Source: Bradyrhizobium sp. RD5-C2
GTDB taxonomy: Bacteria > Pseudomonadota > Alphaproteobacteria > Rhizobiales > Xanthobacteraceae
Direction: 5' to 3'
Length of the DNA: 64,000 bases
Assembly (NCBI RefSeq): GCF_019972155.1
Contig: NZ_BOVL01000020.1
Coordinates: forward strand, 218,081 to 282,080
Shown here: piece by piece, positions 42,306 to 51,165 of the stretch
How positions within the stretch are numbered: position 1 is the first letter of the stretch
How the letters are laid out: each line of letters starts with the position of its first letter
The notes under the pieces: generated by a model
The model's input: the letters and a program-made list of their open reading frames with translations, nothing else
Told to the model about the DNA's origin: nothing
The model's database searches: none
Program-made: the position numbers and the translations under genes

Positions 42306-43760
42306 ATGCCCAACCCGCTTCCCATTGCGCTCGACCGCTCGGCAAGGACGCCGCTCTCCGAGCAGATCCGCAAGGCGATTGCGGCGGCGATCGACAATGG
42401 CGTGCTGGTGCCGGGCGCCCGGTTGCCGTCATGGCTCGATCTCGCCGCGCAGCTCGGCGTTGCGCGGGGCACCGTGCGCGCGGCCTACGACAAGCTGTCG
42501 GATGCCCAGCACATCGTGTCGTCGAAGGCGAACGGCACCACCGTCGCCAGGCGGCCGCGGAAGATTGCAAAACCCGATGCGCCGATCGCTCCCGGATCGG
42601 TCGTGGAGATGTTTCATGACCTGAGCGGTCAAGGGCACTTCCGGATGGGCGTCCCCGCACAGGACGCGCTCCCTGCGAAGTTGCTGGCGCGAATCCGCGC
42701 CCGCGCCGTTCGGGCGGAATTGAGCGCGGTGACCCGCACCATCGATCCACGCGGCGAGCTCGAACTGCGGCGGGAGATCGCGGCGCACCTCGCGATCGCG
42801 CGCGGGCTTGAATGCTCGCCCGCACAGATCGTCATCACGTCGGGCTTCACCGGCGGGCTTGGCCTCGCGCTCCGCGTGCTCGGCCTTGAAGGCCGCCGCG
42901 CATGGATGGAAGACCCGGGATTTCCATTGACCCGAAAGGGGCTCGAGCTCGCCCGGCTTGAGCCGGTGCCGATCCCGGTCGACGGCGACGGCCTCGATGT
43001 CGACCATGGCCTCAGGCACGCGCCCGACGCGGCGCTCGCGGTGGTGACGCCGGGCCAGCAGGCACCGCTCGGCCCGCCATTGTCACTGAAGCGTCGCACG
43101 CAATTGTTGGACTGGGCCGCGCAAACCGGCGCCTGGATCATCGAGGACGACTATCTCGGCGAGCTGCAGCTCGATGGCCGCGCCGCGCCCGCGCTTGCCT
43201 CGCTCGACCGCGCCGGCCGGGTGATCCATCTCGGCTCCTTCAGCAAGACCATCTCGCCGACGCTGCGGCTTGGATTCCTGGTTGCGCCCGAACAATTGGC
43301 GGCGCAGTTCGCCGATGTCGCGACATGCCTTGCCCCTGCTCCGGGACCAGCCGTGCAGCTTTCCACCGCGGAGTTCATGCGCGACGGCCACTACATCCGC
43401 CATCTCCGGCGCACCAAGCGGACCTATGGCGAGCGCCGCGACGCGTTGGCGGCTGCGCTGCGGCCGTGGAGCAACGATGTGCGGGTTGCCGGGCTTGCGG
43501 TCATGCTGACATTGCCAGACAGCGCCGACGATGTCGCGATCGCGCGGCAGGTGCTGGCGCATGGGCTGGCGCCCGCCCCGCTCTCGCCGTGGTATCTCTC
43601 ACCGAAACGCGCGCAGCCGGGCTTGCTGCTCGGCATTGCTACGGTGCCCGATCGCGGGGTTCAGGCCGCCTGCAAGCGCCTGTTCGAAGTGATCCGTGGC
43701 CAAGGTCACACCCAGAGCGCGCCTGCGTCGCGCCGCGTCAGGAAATCCGCAGCCCGGTAA
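42306..43760 (+). CDS. MocR family PLP-binding transcriptional regulator
   Basis: 484 residues from this start: a GntR-type winged helix (about 10-75, PLSEQIRKAIAAAI and ARGTVRAAYDKLSD), a linker, and a fold-type I aminotransferase-like domain with the PLP lysine K314 in LGSFSKTISPTLRLG. MocR proteins use PLP-ligand chemistry to sense amines and switch transcription. The family's HPSHQFPTG loop reads TPGQQAPLG here. An in-frame ATG nine codons upstream overlaps the inverted repeat, so the start at 42306, which begins MPNPLPIALDRS as in relatives, is preferred. It is divergent from the cupin-AhpD unit, its likely target. Confidence 0.88.
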   Translation: MPNPLPIALDRSARTPLSEQIRKAIAAAIDNGVLVPGARLPSWLDLAAQLGVARGTVRAAYDKLSDAQHIVSSKANGTTVARRPRKIAKPDAPIAPGSVVEMFHDLSGQGHFRMGVPAQDALPAKLLARIRARAVRAELSAVTRTIDPRGELELRREIAAHLAIARGLECSPAQIVITSGFTGGLGLALRVLGLEGRRAWMEDPGFPLTRKGLELARLEPVPIPVDGDGLDVDHGLRHAPDAALAVVTPGQQAPLGPPLSLKRRTQLLDWAAQTGAWIIEDDYLGELQLDGRAAPALASLDRAGRVIHLGSFSKTISPTLRLGFLVAPEQLAAQFADVATCLAPAPGPAVQLSTAEFMRDGHYIRHLRRTKRTYGERRDALAAALRPWSNDVRVAGLAVMLTLPDSADDVAIARQVLAHGLAPAPLSPWYLSPKRAQPGLLLGIATVPDRGVQAACKRLFEVIRGQGHTQSAPASRRVRKSAAR

Positions 43761-44571
43761 GCGCAAGGCTCAACGCCTTTAGCCGTTTGCGCGCCTCGGC
43801 GTCATAGGCCTGGGCATGGGCGCGGGCCTCGCGCTTGCCGTCGAAGAACAGCCCGCTCTTGCCCGCGACATCGTCGTCCTGAATTAGACGCAGGATGGCG
43901 TCGCCGCCCTGCTCGACGGTCGAGATCGGCGTGGCACCGCTCGCGCGCACCATCGTGGTGTTCATGTAGGTCGCCGGATGCAGCGAATTGACGGTCACCC
44001 CGCTGCCTTCGAGCTCGGCGGCGAGGTCGATGGTGAACATGATCTGCGACAGCTTGCTCTGCGCATAGGCGCGGGCGCCACTGTAGTTCTTGGTGATCAT
44101 CACATCGCCGAAATCGATCGGGTGCTGGCCGAGCGATGCGACATTGACGATGCGCGCCGGCGTGCTCGCCTTCAGCCGCGGCAGCAAGAGATGCGCGAGC
44201 AGGAAGCCGGCGAGATAGTTCACCGCGAAGCGCAGCTCGTGGCCGTCCTTGCTGGTTTGCCGTGCCGGCCCTTCGTTCTGCGAGCCGATGCCGGCGTTGC
44301 AAACCAGCACATCGAGGCGCTCCTGATCGTCGAGCACCAGCTGGGCGAACTCGCGGACCTCGGCGAGCGAGGACAGATCGGCCTGATAGAACATCGGCTC
44401 GCGGCCGGAGACCCGCTTGATCTCGTCGGCGAGGGTCTGCGCCCGCTTGGTATCGCGGCCGTGGATCAGGACCCGGGCGCCGGCAGACGCCAGCTTCAAC
44501 GCCACGTAGCGGCCGACGCCATCGGTGGAACCTGTGATCAGCACGGTCTTGCCTGCCATATTCATGGACAT
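43738..44571 (-). CDS. Short-chain dehydrogenase/reductase
   Basis: 277 residues. The cofactor loop is TGSTDGVGR (about 14-22), the Asn-Ala-Gly strand NAGIGS, and the catalytic Tyr-Lys YAQSK near residue 166. HGRD after the second strand has an Arg, suggesting NADP(H). It resembles WW-domain oxidoreductase/retinol-dehydrogenase-like SDRs that act on hydrophobic alcohols and ketones; the substrate is not known. It is convergent with MocR, the genes overlapping by 23 bases. Confidence 0.85.
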   Translation of the reverse strand: MSMNMAGKTVLITGSTDGVGRYVALKLASAGARVLIHGRDTKRAQTLADEIKRVSGREPMFYQADLSSLAEVREFAQLVLDDQERLDVLVCNAGIGSQNEGPARQTSKDGHELRFAVNYLAGFLLAHLLLPRLKASTPARIVNVASLGQHPIDFGDVMITKNYSGARAYAQSKLSQIMFTIDLAAELEGSGVTVNSLHPATYMNTTMVRASGATPISTVEQGGDAILRLIQDDDVAGKSGLFFDGKREARAHAQAYDAEARKRLKALSLALTGLRIS

Positions 44572-44831
44572 CGCCCTTCGGTCGTTCTCCCAGCGCTGCC
44601 AGCAAAGATAAATGCGCTAGCCGAACATTGCCATGGCATGCCGCGACGCGATCACCCCCAAAACGGCGCCGAAATGGCCCGCTCACAGCCCTCTTCCACG
44701 GCCACCAGATGCGCAGTCTGTCGCGCGGCCTGCGGTCGCGCGGCGCCGCGCCGCGCGTCAATGTGAATGCATTCTGATATCGTCGGGATGAACGACAAGG
44801 CCAGGATCGGCAAAGGTCGGCAAGAATCGGA

Positions 44832-45176
44832 ATGTCCTCGACCATTCCAGACAGGTTCTCACGGAAAGCTCCCTCGCTGGAGCCGTTCGGCATGCTGCTG
44901 TTATTCGCGGTGCTGACCGCGCTGCCGATCATCCTGACCGTTGGTCTGGTTGAGCCCGCACTCGTGCTGCCCGCGCTCAGCCTAGTGTTGTTTGCGGAGG
45001 CAGCCATTGCCGCGCTTGCGGCGCGCGTGATCCACATGCGTGCAAGCGTGGCGAACCTCACGCTGTCGGATTTTGCCGGAGCATTCACCTTCATGGGATG
45101 TGCGGCGGCGATCCTCGGCGAGCCGGATCAGGCGGCGCTGTTCTTCGAGGAACAGGCTGCGCTGCGTCCGGCATAG
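44832..45176 (+). CDS. Conserved membrane protein of unknown function
   Basis: 114 residues with two hydrophobic helices (about 18-39 and 43-65) near the N terminus and a soluble C-terminal part rich in Ala and Glu (EPDQAALFFEEQAAL). No domain is recognised. The pattern of two tightly spaced helices suggests a hairpin membrane anchor with both ends on one side. The gene lies between the SDR gene and the TerC-like gene; the 260 bases upstream contain the palindrome TGCCATGGCA at 44629-44638, of uncertain meaning. Confidence 0.55.
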   Translation: MSSTIPDRFSRKAPSLEPFGMLLLFAVLTALPIILTVGLVEPALVLPALSLVLFAEAAIAALAARVIHMRASVANLTLSDFAGAFTFMGCAAAILGEPDQAALFFEEQAALRPA

Positions 45177-45224
45177 AGCATGATCCGGAAAAGTGTGAAG
45201 CGGTTCTCCGAAAAGATCATGCTC
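45176..45224. repeat. Dispersed repeat, family D copy 1
   Basis: GAGCATGATC and GATCATGCTC are perfect ten-base outer arms around GGAAAAGTG and inner sequence CGGTTCTCCGAAAA. The same element, diverged, is at 57869-57943. It directly follows the stop of the preceding gene. Confidence 0.85.
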
Positions 45225-45338
45225 AAGTAAGAACAAGGCGCGATGACAATCCAATCTGATTTCATCGCGCTTTGACCGTAATCCCAGGCCGGGCCCCTCT
45301 GGCAGCCACAAGCTGCGATGTCGGACTGGAACTCAGTT

Positions 45339-45442
45339 GGAGTGGCCCTGCTTCGACCCGCGACGCGGACACGCGCCGCGGCGGATTCGCCGTCTGCATG
45401 ACGGCGTCGTCGAAACGGTCCACTCCCCGACCTCAAGGGGAG
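45339..45442 (+). promoter_or_regulatory. Structured leader with two mutually exclusive helices upstream of the TerC/YjbE gene
   Basis: GGAGTGG (45339-45345) pairs perfectly with CCACTCC (45420-45426), and inside it TTCGAC (45352-45357) pairs with GTCGAA (45409-45414); the interior holds CGCCGT/ACGGCG (45388-45393 with 45401-45406). CTCCCC (45423-45428) can instead pair with GGGGAG (45437-45442), which is the Shine-Dalgarno sequence eight bases before the start codon. The two pairings share 45423-45426, so they exclude each other: the outer helix frees the ribosome site, the short one hides it. TerC-family genes are often under the manganese yybP-ykoY riboswitch, but its conserved loops are not recognisable here. 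Confidence 0.55.
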
Positions 45443-45450
45443 CATTGCCC

Positions 45451-46071
45451 ATGTCCGAACTGTTTTCACTCGACGCCCTCAGCGCCTTGCTGCAGGTCGT
45501 CGTCATCGACCTCGTGCTGGCCGGCGACAACGCTGTCGTGATCGGCCTTGCCGCGGCCGGTTTGCCGGCGAAGCAACGCGGCAAGGCGATCCTGATCGGC
45601 ATCGCGGCCGCGACGCTGCTGCGCATCCTGTTCGCCCTGCTCACCACGCAACTGATGCAGATCGTCGGCCTGCTGCTGGCCGGCGGCATCCTGCTGCTGT
45701 GGGTGTGCTGGAAGATGTGGCGCGAGCTGCGCGCCACCGCGCAGGAGACCGCGGCCGAACATGCCGCCGATGGCGCGGAAGGACAGCGCAAGACGCTGTG
45801 GCAGGCCACGACCCAGATCATCATAGCCGACGTCTCGATGTCGCTCGACAACGTGCTCGCGGTCGCCGGCGCGGCGCGCGAGCAGCCGATCGTGCTGGTG
45901 TTCGGCCTTGCGCTCTCGATCGCGATGATGGGCGCGGCCGCGACCTTCATCGCGCGGCTGCTGCAAAACCACCGCTGGATCGCCTATGTCGGCCTCGCCG
46001 TGATCCTCTATGTCGCCGTCGACATGACCATTCGCGGCGCATCCGAGATCGCGAAGGTCGCGCCGGGCTGA
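45451..46071 (+). CDS. TerC/YjbE-type integral membrane protein
   Basis: 206 residues with about seven membrane helices and the two TerC-type metal-binding segments LVLAGDNAVVIG (helix 1) and DVSMSLDNVLAVAG (near residue 131), each with the DN pair. Family members are thought to export manganese, or to be involved in Mn loading of exported proteins; YjbE is a manganese-related member in Bacillus. The start at 45451 (MSELFSLD) follows GGGGAG, which is inside a hairpin (see the leader). A strong terminator follows at 46085. Confidence 0.87.
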   Translation: MSELFSLDALSALLQVVVIDLVLAGDNAVVIGLAAAGLPAKQRGKAILIGIAAATLLRILFALLTTQLMQIVGLLLAGGILLLWVCWKMWRELRATAQETAAEHAADGAEGQRKTLWQATTQIIIADVSMSLDNVLAVAGAAREQPIVLVFGLALSIAMMGAAATFIARLLQNHRWIAYVGLAVILYVAVDMTIRGASEIAKVAPG

Positions 46072-46084
46072 CGATCGAAAGCAA

Positions 46085-46110
46085 AACGGCGGGCCTTTCG
46101 GCCCGCCGTT
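46085..46110. terminator. Strong hairpin between convergent genes
   Basis: AACGGCGGGCC and GGCCCGCCGTT form a perfect 11-base stem with a TTTC loop, 13 bases after the TerC-like stop and 26 bases before the convergent RraA-like gene. It can serve as terminator for both strands; short A- and T-tracts flank it. Confidence 0.85.
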
Positions 46111-46135
46111 CGGCATATCGAGGACGCGCGTTGCG

Positions 46136-46852
46136 TCAGTGGATTTCCGCCGAACGCTTCAGCGCGTCCTTCAGCTTCTCGAGGGTAAAGTCCTTGCTGC
46201 GCGCGATATCCAGGATCGGGGTCTCGCGGCGGCCGCAAAGCTCGGCGGCCTCGGGCAGCTTTGCCGCGATCTCATAGGGGATCACGATCGCGCCGTGGCT
46301 GTCGGCGTGGATCAGGTCGTCGGAGCGCACCGTCATGCCGGCGACACGGACCTCGCCGCCAAAGCTTTCGGCATGCACCCAGGCGTGCGACGGGCCGATC
46401 GAGCCGGCCAGCGCCTGGAAGCCCGGCGCCCATTGCGGGATGTCGCGGATCGAGCCATCGGTGATGACGCCGAGACAACCGAGCGCCTTGTGCACCGCGC
46501 TCTGCACCTCGCCCCAGAATGCGCCGTAGCCGACGTCGGGACCGTCAATGTCCTGGATCACGGAAATGCGCGGACCGAAGCCGGTGCCGACATATTCATA
46601 ATATTCGATGCGGCGCTTCGACTGCTCCTCGGCCGAGAGACCGGACTTCAGCACCGAGCGGATCGCGACCGTGCGCGCGTAGCCGACGATCGGCGGCAAG
46701 GTCGGGAACGGGCAGACCAGCGGCTTCACGGTGTAGCCGATCAGACGGCGCTCTGGCGCGACGATCTCCATCGCGTTGCAGATCGTCGGCGTGTCGTAGC
46801 GCGCCAACGCCTCGAGGACGGAAGCAGGCAGCGGGGCGGAAGCGGATGTCAC
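46136..46852 (-). CDS. RraA-like protein (HMG/4-carboxy-4-hydroxy-2-oxoadipate aldolase superfamily)
   Basis: 238 residues of the RraA fold. GVITDGSIRDIPQ (about 129-141) is the metal- and substrate-binding motif of the family, with the GxxRD pair used by proteobacterial HMG/CHA aldolases to hold Mg and the oxo acid; SDDLIHADSHGAIVIP is a second conserved segment. Both aldolases and the RNase E inhibitor RraA share this fold; the intact RD motif favours an aldolase or oxaloacetate decarboxylase. It stands alone. Confidence 0.82.
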   Translation of the reverse strand: MTSASAPLPASVLEALARYDTPTICNAMEIVAPERRLIGYTVKPLVCPFPTLPPIVGYARTVAIRSVLKSGLSAEEQSKRRIEYYEYVGTGFGPRISVIQDIDGPDVGYGAFWGEVQSAVHKALGCLGVITDGSIRDIPQWAPGFQALAGSIGPSHAWVHAESFGGEVRVAGMTVRSDDLIHADSHGAIVIPYEIAAKLPEAAELCGRRETPILDIARSKDFTLEKLKDALKRSAEIH

Positions 46853-46980
46853 GGCGTTTCTCTCCTGATTTTTGGCGTTTGCAGGGCCGTCTCAGCCTAT
46901 AGCCGAGATCGCAGGCGAACCCAACCGAGCCACGCTCATGGCTGATATTTGGGAGAAGACGCACACATCGCCCTATGACC

Positions 46981-47086
46981 GTCACCCTGAGGTGGCCGCT
47001 TCTTCAGAGGCCCTCGAAGGGTCGACGGCCCCAGCTGGTGGCCGTGCATCCTTCGAGGCTCGCTTCGCTCGCACCTCAGGATGACG
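46981..47086. repeat. Dispersed repeat, family B copy 2
   Basis: GTCACCCTGAGG to CACCTCAGGATGACGG with internal CCCTCGAAGGGTCG and GCATCCTTCGAGGCTCGC. It matches the copy at 51797-51923 through most of its length. Confidence 0.75.
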
Positions 47087-47103
47087 GATCAGGGAGAAGC
47101 ACC

Positions 47104-48006
47104 TCAATGCAAATGCGTCGGACGATCGTCGTTGTCGGCATCCGCGACCGGCGCCGTGTAGGGATTGGCCGCCTGCGTCGCCACCGGCGCGCTCGCACCC
47201 TGCGTCTGCGCCGCAAGGGCACGTTCCTGGTCACGATACGACTTCCAGCCCCAAGGCAGGCTGATCAGATAGGCGACCGAGCCCGCCGACAGGATGTGCC
47301 AAGGATAGCCGATCAACAGCGCGACGAAGAACACCACCGACACGAACACCGGCAGCACCATTTCTGGCGGCACGCGCATCTTCACGGTCTTGCCGGAGAA
47401 CACCGGCAGCCGCGACACCATCAGGAAGGCGATCAAGAGCGTGTAGAACGCCGTCAGCGTCGCCGGCGGCATCGGCACGCCCAGGAAGGCGAGATAGATC
47501 GGCAGCAGCACGGTGATCGCGCCGGCCGGCGCCGGCACGCCCGTGAAGTAATTGGCCGCGAAGGCCGGCTTGTTCGGATCGTCGATCGAGGCGTTGAAGC
47601 GCGCCAGCCGCAGGCCGCCGGAGATCGCAAACACCATCGCGGCGATCCAGCCACCATTGTTCAATTCATGCAGCTGCCAGAAATACAGGATCAGGCCCGG
47701 CGCGACGCCGAAATTGACGAAGTCGGCGAGGCTGTCGAGCTCGGCGCCGAATTTCGACTGGCCCTTGATCATGCGCGCGACTCGGCCGTCGATGCCGTCG
47801 AGGATCGCGGCGAACACGATGGCGGCGACCGCGAGCTCCATCCGCCCTTCCGTCGACAGCCGGATCGCGGTGAGGCCGGCGCAGATCGCCAGCAGCGTGA
47901 TCATGTTCGGCACGAGCATCCGCACCGGGATCGGGCGGAACCGACGGCGGCGCAACTCGCTGGAATTGGGATCAAAGGGCATCATGGTTTGCAATATAGC
48001 AAGCAT
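47104..48006 (-). CDS. pssA: CDP-diacylglycerol-serine O-phosphatidyltransferase
   Basis: 300 residues with about eight membrane helices. The CDP-alcohol phosphotransferase motif is seen as DGIDGRVARMIKGQSKFGAELDSLAD around residues 89-115 (key residues D, DG, AR, G, D, D). It makes phosphatidylserine, the precursor of phosphatidylethanolamine. The start at 48006 has GGAG seven bases upstream; the Met pair seven codons on has none. The phosphatidylserine decarboxylase gene lies upstream on the same strand, with a repeat element between them. This is the type II PssA of alphaproteobacteria. Confidence 0.92.
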   Translation of the reverse strand: MLAILQTMMPFDPNSSELRRRRFRPIPVRMLVPNMITLLAICAGLTAIRLSTEGRMELAVAAIVFAAILDGIDGRVARMIKGQSKFGAELDSLADFVNFGVAPGLILYFWQLHELNNGGWIAAMVFAISGGLRLARFNASIDDPNKPAFAANYFTGVPAPAGAITVLLPIYLAFLGVPMPPATLTAFYTLLIAFLMVSRLPVFSGKTVKMRVPPEMVLPVFVSVVFFVALLIGYPWHILSAGSVAYLISLPWGWKSYRDQERALAAQTQGASAPVATQAANPYTAPVADADNDDRPTHLH

Positions 48007-48093
48007 GGCCCGACTCCGCCATTGGCGCCGGAACCGGCTGATTGTGCGGGCGAAAGAGAGTTAACCGCCTCATAGGCGTGCCAATTCCCTGCT

Positions 48094-48183
48094 CGTCATG
48101 CGCGGCCTCGTGCCGGGCATCCACGTCTTTGCGCCCATCACACGACAAAGACGTGGATGGCCGGGACAAGCCCGGCCATGACG
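48094..48183. repeat. Intergenic palindromic repeat (family F)
   Basis: CGTCATGCGCGGCC and GGCCATGACG end arms, with CATCCACGTCTTTG and CAAAGACGTGGATG inner arms forming a perfect 14-base inverted repeat. It lies between psd and pssA and may reduce read-through into pssA. Confidence 0.8.
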
Positions 48184-48211
48184 AAAACTCGGTCCAGAGG
48201 ATTCCGCGCAA

Positions 48212-48910
48212 TCAATCGGCGCGGTAGGTGCGGCCCGGGTCGGCGTTGCGGAAATCGGCCAGAATGGTCTCGCCGGCAACCGCGGTCTGGCCTTCCGAGA
48301 CCAGCGCCTTGGTGCCCTCGGGCAGATAGACGTCGAGCCGCGAGCCGAAGCGGATCAGACCGAAGCGCTCGCCGGCGCCGATCGACTGGCCTTCCTTGAC
48401 GAAGCACACGATACGGCGCGCCACGAGGCCGGCGATCTGGACCACGCCGATGCGGCCATTGGCGCCCGAGATCACCAGCGAGTTGCGCTCATTGTCCTCG
48501 CTCGCTTTGTCTAGCTCGGCATTGATGAAGGCGCCGGGCCGGTAGGCGATGCGGTCGATGCGGCCGGCCACCGGGCTGCGGTTCACGTGGCAGTTGAACA
48601 CGCTCATGAACACCGAGACCCGCGGCAACGGCTTATCGCCGAGGCCGAGTTCGGCCGGCGGCAGCGCCTGCACCACCATGGAGACGCGGCCATCGGCCGG
48701 CGACACCACGATGCCGTCGCGCAGCGGCGTCACGCGGACGGGATCGCGGAAGAACAGCGCGCACCAGACCGTGAGCAGCGTCCCGATCCAGCCCAGCGGG
48801 GTCCAGATCCAGAACAGGATCAGGCTCGCCAGGGCGAAACCGCCGATGAACGGATAGCCCTCGGGGTGGATCGGCGGGATCTGCGCGCGGATGGAATTGG
48901 CGATCGACAT
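48212..48910 (-). CDS. psd: Phosphatidylserine decarboxylase
   Basis: 232 residues of the short (PSD-A-like) bacterial form with one or two N-terminal membrane helices (about 20-52). The self-cleavage site that generates the pyruvoyl group is the Gly-Ser of RFGSRLDVYLP (near residue 193). It converts phosphatidylserine to phosphatidylethanolamine, the step after PssA. The order on the strand is ABC exporter, psd, pssA, with 53 bases between the exporter stop and psd start. Confidence 0.92.
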   Translation of the reverse strand: MSIANSIRAQIPPIHPEGYPFIGGFALASLILFWIWTPLGWIGTLLTVWCALFFRDPVRVTPLRDGIVVSPADGRVSMVVQALPPAELGLGDKPLPRVSVFMSVFNCHVNRSPVAGRIDRIAYRPGAFINAELDKASEDNERNSLVISGANGRIGVVQIAGLVARRIVCFVKEGQSIGAGERFGLIRFGSRLDVYLPEGTKALVSEGQTAVAGETILADFRNADPGRTYRAD

Positions 48911-48963
48911 CAGAGCTCGCTTGCGTTTCCCCGCCCCGTTTGGCGGGAGAGGCCCTAAATCGA

Positions 48964-50952
48964 CTATTCCGCGGCGGTCGGCAAGGGTTTCTCACCCTCA
49001 ACGGGGGTGGAATCCTCCGACGAATCGGTGACCACCGGCGGCAGGCGATTCGGCGCGCTGCCGTCGTCATCGACCTGGGCGAGTCGTTCGCGGGCCTCCT
49101 CGGCCTCGCGCTGCCGGTTCCACATGCTGGCATAGAGGCCGCCCGAGGCCAAAAGCCGCGCGTGGGTGCCGCGCTCGGCGATCCGGCCCTGGTCCAGCAC
49201 GATGATCTCGTCGGCGCCGACGATCGTTGAGAGCCGGTGCGCGATCACCAGCGAGGTGCGGTTGCGCGACACCCGCTCCAGCGCGCCCTGGATCTCGTGC
49301 TCGGTGTGGCTGTCGAGCGCAGAGGTCGCCTCATCCAGCACCAGGATCGGCGGCGCCTTCAGCACCGTGCGCGCGATCGCGACGCGCTGCTTCTCGCCGC
49401 CGGACAGTTTCAGGCCGCGCTCGCCGACCTGGGTCTCGTAGCCCTGCGGCGACATCCGGATGAAGCCGTCGATCTGCGCCAGCCGCGCCGCCTCCTCCAC
49501 CTCGTCGTCGCCGGCATCCCAGCGGCCATAGCGGATGTTGTAGCGGATGGTGTCGTTGAACAGCACGGTGTCCTGCGGCACCATGCCGATCGCCGACCGC
49601 AGCGAGGTCTGCGTCACATTCTTGATGTCCTGGCCGTCGATCAGGATGCGGCCGCTCGAGACATCGTAGAGCCGGAACAAGAGCCGCGAGATCGTCGACT
49701 TGCCGGCGCCGGAGGGACCGACGATCGCGACCGTCTTGCCGGCCGGCACCTCGAAGCTCAGACCCTTCAGGATCTGCCGGTCAGGCTCATAGGCGAAGCG
49801 GACGTCCTCGAAGCGCACGCTGCCTGTGGACACCAGGAGCGGCTTTGCGCCCGGCATGTCCTTCACCTCGGCATCGCGCGCCAGCACGTCGAACATCTTC
49901 TCGATGTCGATGATTGCCTGCTTGATCTCGCGATAGACCATGCCCATGAAGTTCAGCGGCTGGTAGAGCTGGATCATCATCGAGTTGATCAGCACGAAGT
50001 CGCCGACGGTGTGGGTGCCGTTGCGGATGCCGAACGCGCACATCAGCATGGTCGCGGTCAAGCCCGCGGTGAAGATGATCGCCTGCCCGGTGTTGAGCAC
50101 AGCGAGCGAAGTGTAGGTCTTCACGCTGGCCTGCTCGTAGCGCTCCATCGAGCGGTCGTAGCGCCCTGCCTCGCGCTCCTCGGCGCCGAAATACTTCACC
50201 GTCTCGTAGTTGAGCAGCGAGTCGATCGCCTTGGTGTTCGCCTCGGTATCGGAATCGTTCATCTTGCGGCGGATCTCGATCCGCCACTCGGTCGCGATGT
50301 AGGTGTAGTACATGAACACGACGACCGTGATCAGCACCGCAAGCACATAGCGCCAGTCGAACTGCCAGAGCAGCACCGCCGCCAGCAGGGTGACCTCGAC
50401 GATGGTCGGGATCAGCTGCAGGATCACCATCCGCACAATGGTCTCGATGCCGGAGCGACCGCGCTCCAGTACGCGGGTCAGGCCGCCGGTCTTGCGCTCG
50501 AGATGGAAGCGCAGCGACAGCTCGTGCATGTGCACGAAGGTGATGTAGGCGAGCCGCCGCACCGCGTGCATCGCGACGCGGGCAAAGATGCCATCGCGCC
50601 ACTGCGTCAGCACCGCCATGATGATGCGCACCGCGCCGTAGCTGATCGTCATCAGCACCGGCGAGGCGATCAGCCAGACCATCCAGTTCGAGGAAGCGAC
50701 TGGCGCCGAGCCCGTGCCGTTCAGCGCGTCGATCGCCCATTTGAAGGTGAACGGCACCGACAGCGTCGCGAGCTTGGCGAACAGCAGCAGCACCACCGAC
50801 CAGATGACGCGCATCTTCAAATCGGCGCGATCGCCGGGCCAGATGTAGGGCCAGAGATGAACGAGGGTGCCGAGCAGCGTCCCCTTCTCGGCCGCCGAGG
50901 TCGTGGCCGCGGGCTGATCGGCCGCCGTCACAGTCTGTTGCGGCGGCACCAT
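48964..50952 (-). CDS. Atm1-family heavy-metal/glutathione-conjugate ABC exporter
   Basis: 662 residues: a six-helix transmembrane domain (about 45-350) fused to one ATPase domain. Walker A GPSGAGKST is near 411-419, signature LSGGEKQR near 515-522, and Walker B ILVLDEATSALD near 534-545. The segment RAIDSLLNYETVKYFG-like TKAIDSLLNYETVKYF is typical of Atm1/HMT1 half-transporters, which export glutathione-bound sulfur or metal compounds and work as homodimers. The C terminus is an acidic, disordered extension. It lies just upstream of psd. Confidence 0.92.
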   Translation of the reverse strand: MVPPQQTVTAADQPAATTSAAEKGTLLGTLVHLWPYIWPGDRADLKMRVIWSVVLLLFAKLATLSVPFTFKWAIDALNGTGSAPVASSNWMVWLIASPVLMTISYGAVRIIMAVLTQWRDGIFARVAMHAVRRLAYITFVHMHELSLRFHLERKTGGLTRVLERGRSGIETIVRMVILQLIPTIVEVTLLAAVLLWQFDWRYVLAVLITVVVFMYYTYIATEWRIEIRRKMNDSDTEANTKAIDSLLNYETVKYFGAEEREAGRYDRSMERYEQASVKTYTSLAVLNTGQAIIFTAGLTATMLMCAFGIRNGTHTVGDFVLINSMMIQLYQPLNFMGMVYREIKQAIIDIEKMFDVLARDAEVKDMPGAKPLLVSTGSVRFEDVRFAYEPDRQILKGLSFEVPAGKTVAIVGPSGAGKSTISRLLFRLYDVSSGRILIDGQDIKNVTQTSLRSAIGMVPQDTVLFNDTIRYNIRYGRWDAGDDEVEEAARLAQIDGFIRMSPQGYETQVGERGLKLSGGEKQRVAIARTVLKAPPILVLDEATSALDSHTEHEIQGALERVSRNRTSLVIAHRLSTIVGADEIIVLDQGRIAERGTHARLLASGGLYASMWNRQREAEEARERLAQVDDDGSAPNRLPPVVTDSSEDSTPVEGEKPLPTAAE

Positions 50953-51165
50953 CAGGAGCCCGCTCGCGACGTCATGGCGCGGCGGTCCGCGGCCACATCT
51001 TTTCCACGATTTGCCATTGTGCCCGTCATATAGATCGTTTCAACGTGGCGTACAGGCTTATGACGAAAATTGTTCGCGATTCGCGGGAATTTACGGGATT
51101 TTTTGGCTCTCAATCCCCATATGCGAGTCTTGACCCTGTTTACGCTGCAGTGCCACAAGGATCGT

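Noticed and set aside
44629..44638. TGCCATGGCA palindrome upstream of the gene at 44832 as an operator
   Set aside because: A ten-base palindrome in this base composition is expected by chance, and no second site supports it.
45285..45450. A canonical yybP-ykoY manganese riboswitch before the TerC/YjbE gene
   Set aside because: The characteristic conserved loops are not recognisable; only the mutually exclusive helices are supported, so I report the structure without the family name.
49237..51033. A long plus-strand open frame opposite the Atm1-type exporter gene
   Set aside because: It mirrors the codon-position bias of the real gene; the product is low in hydrophobic order and has no motif.
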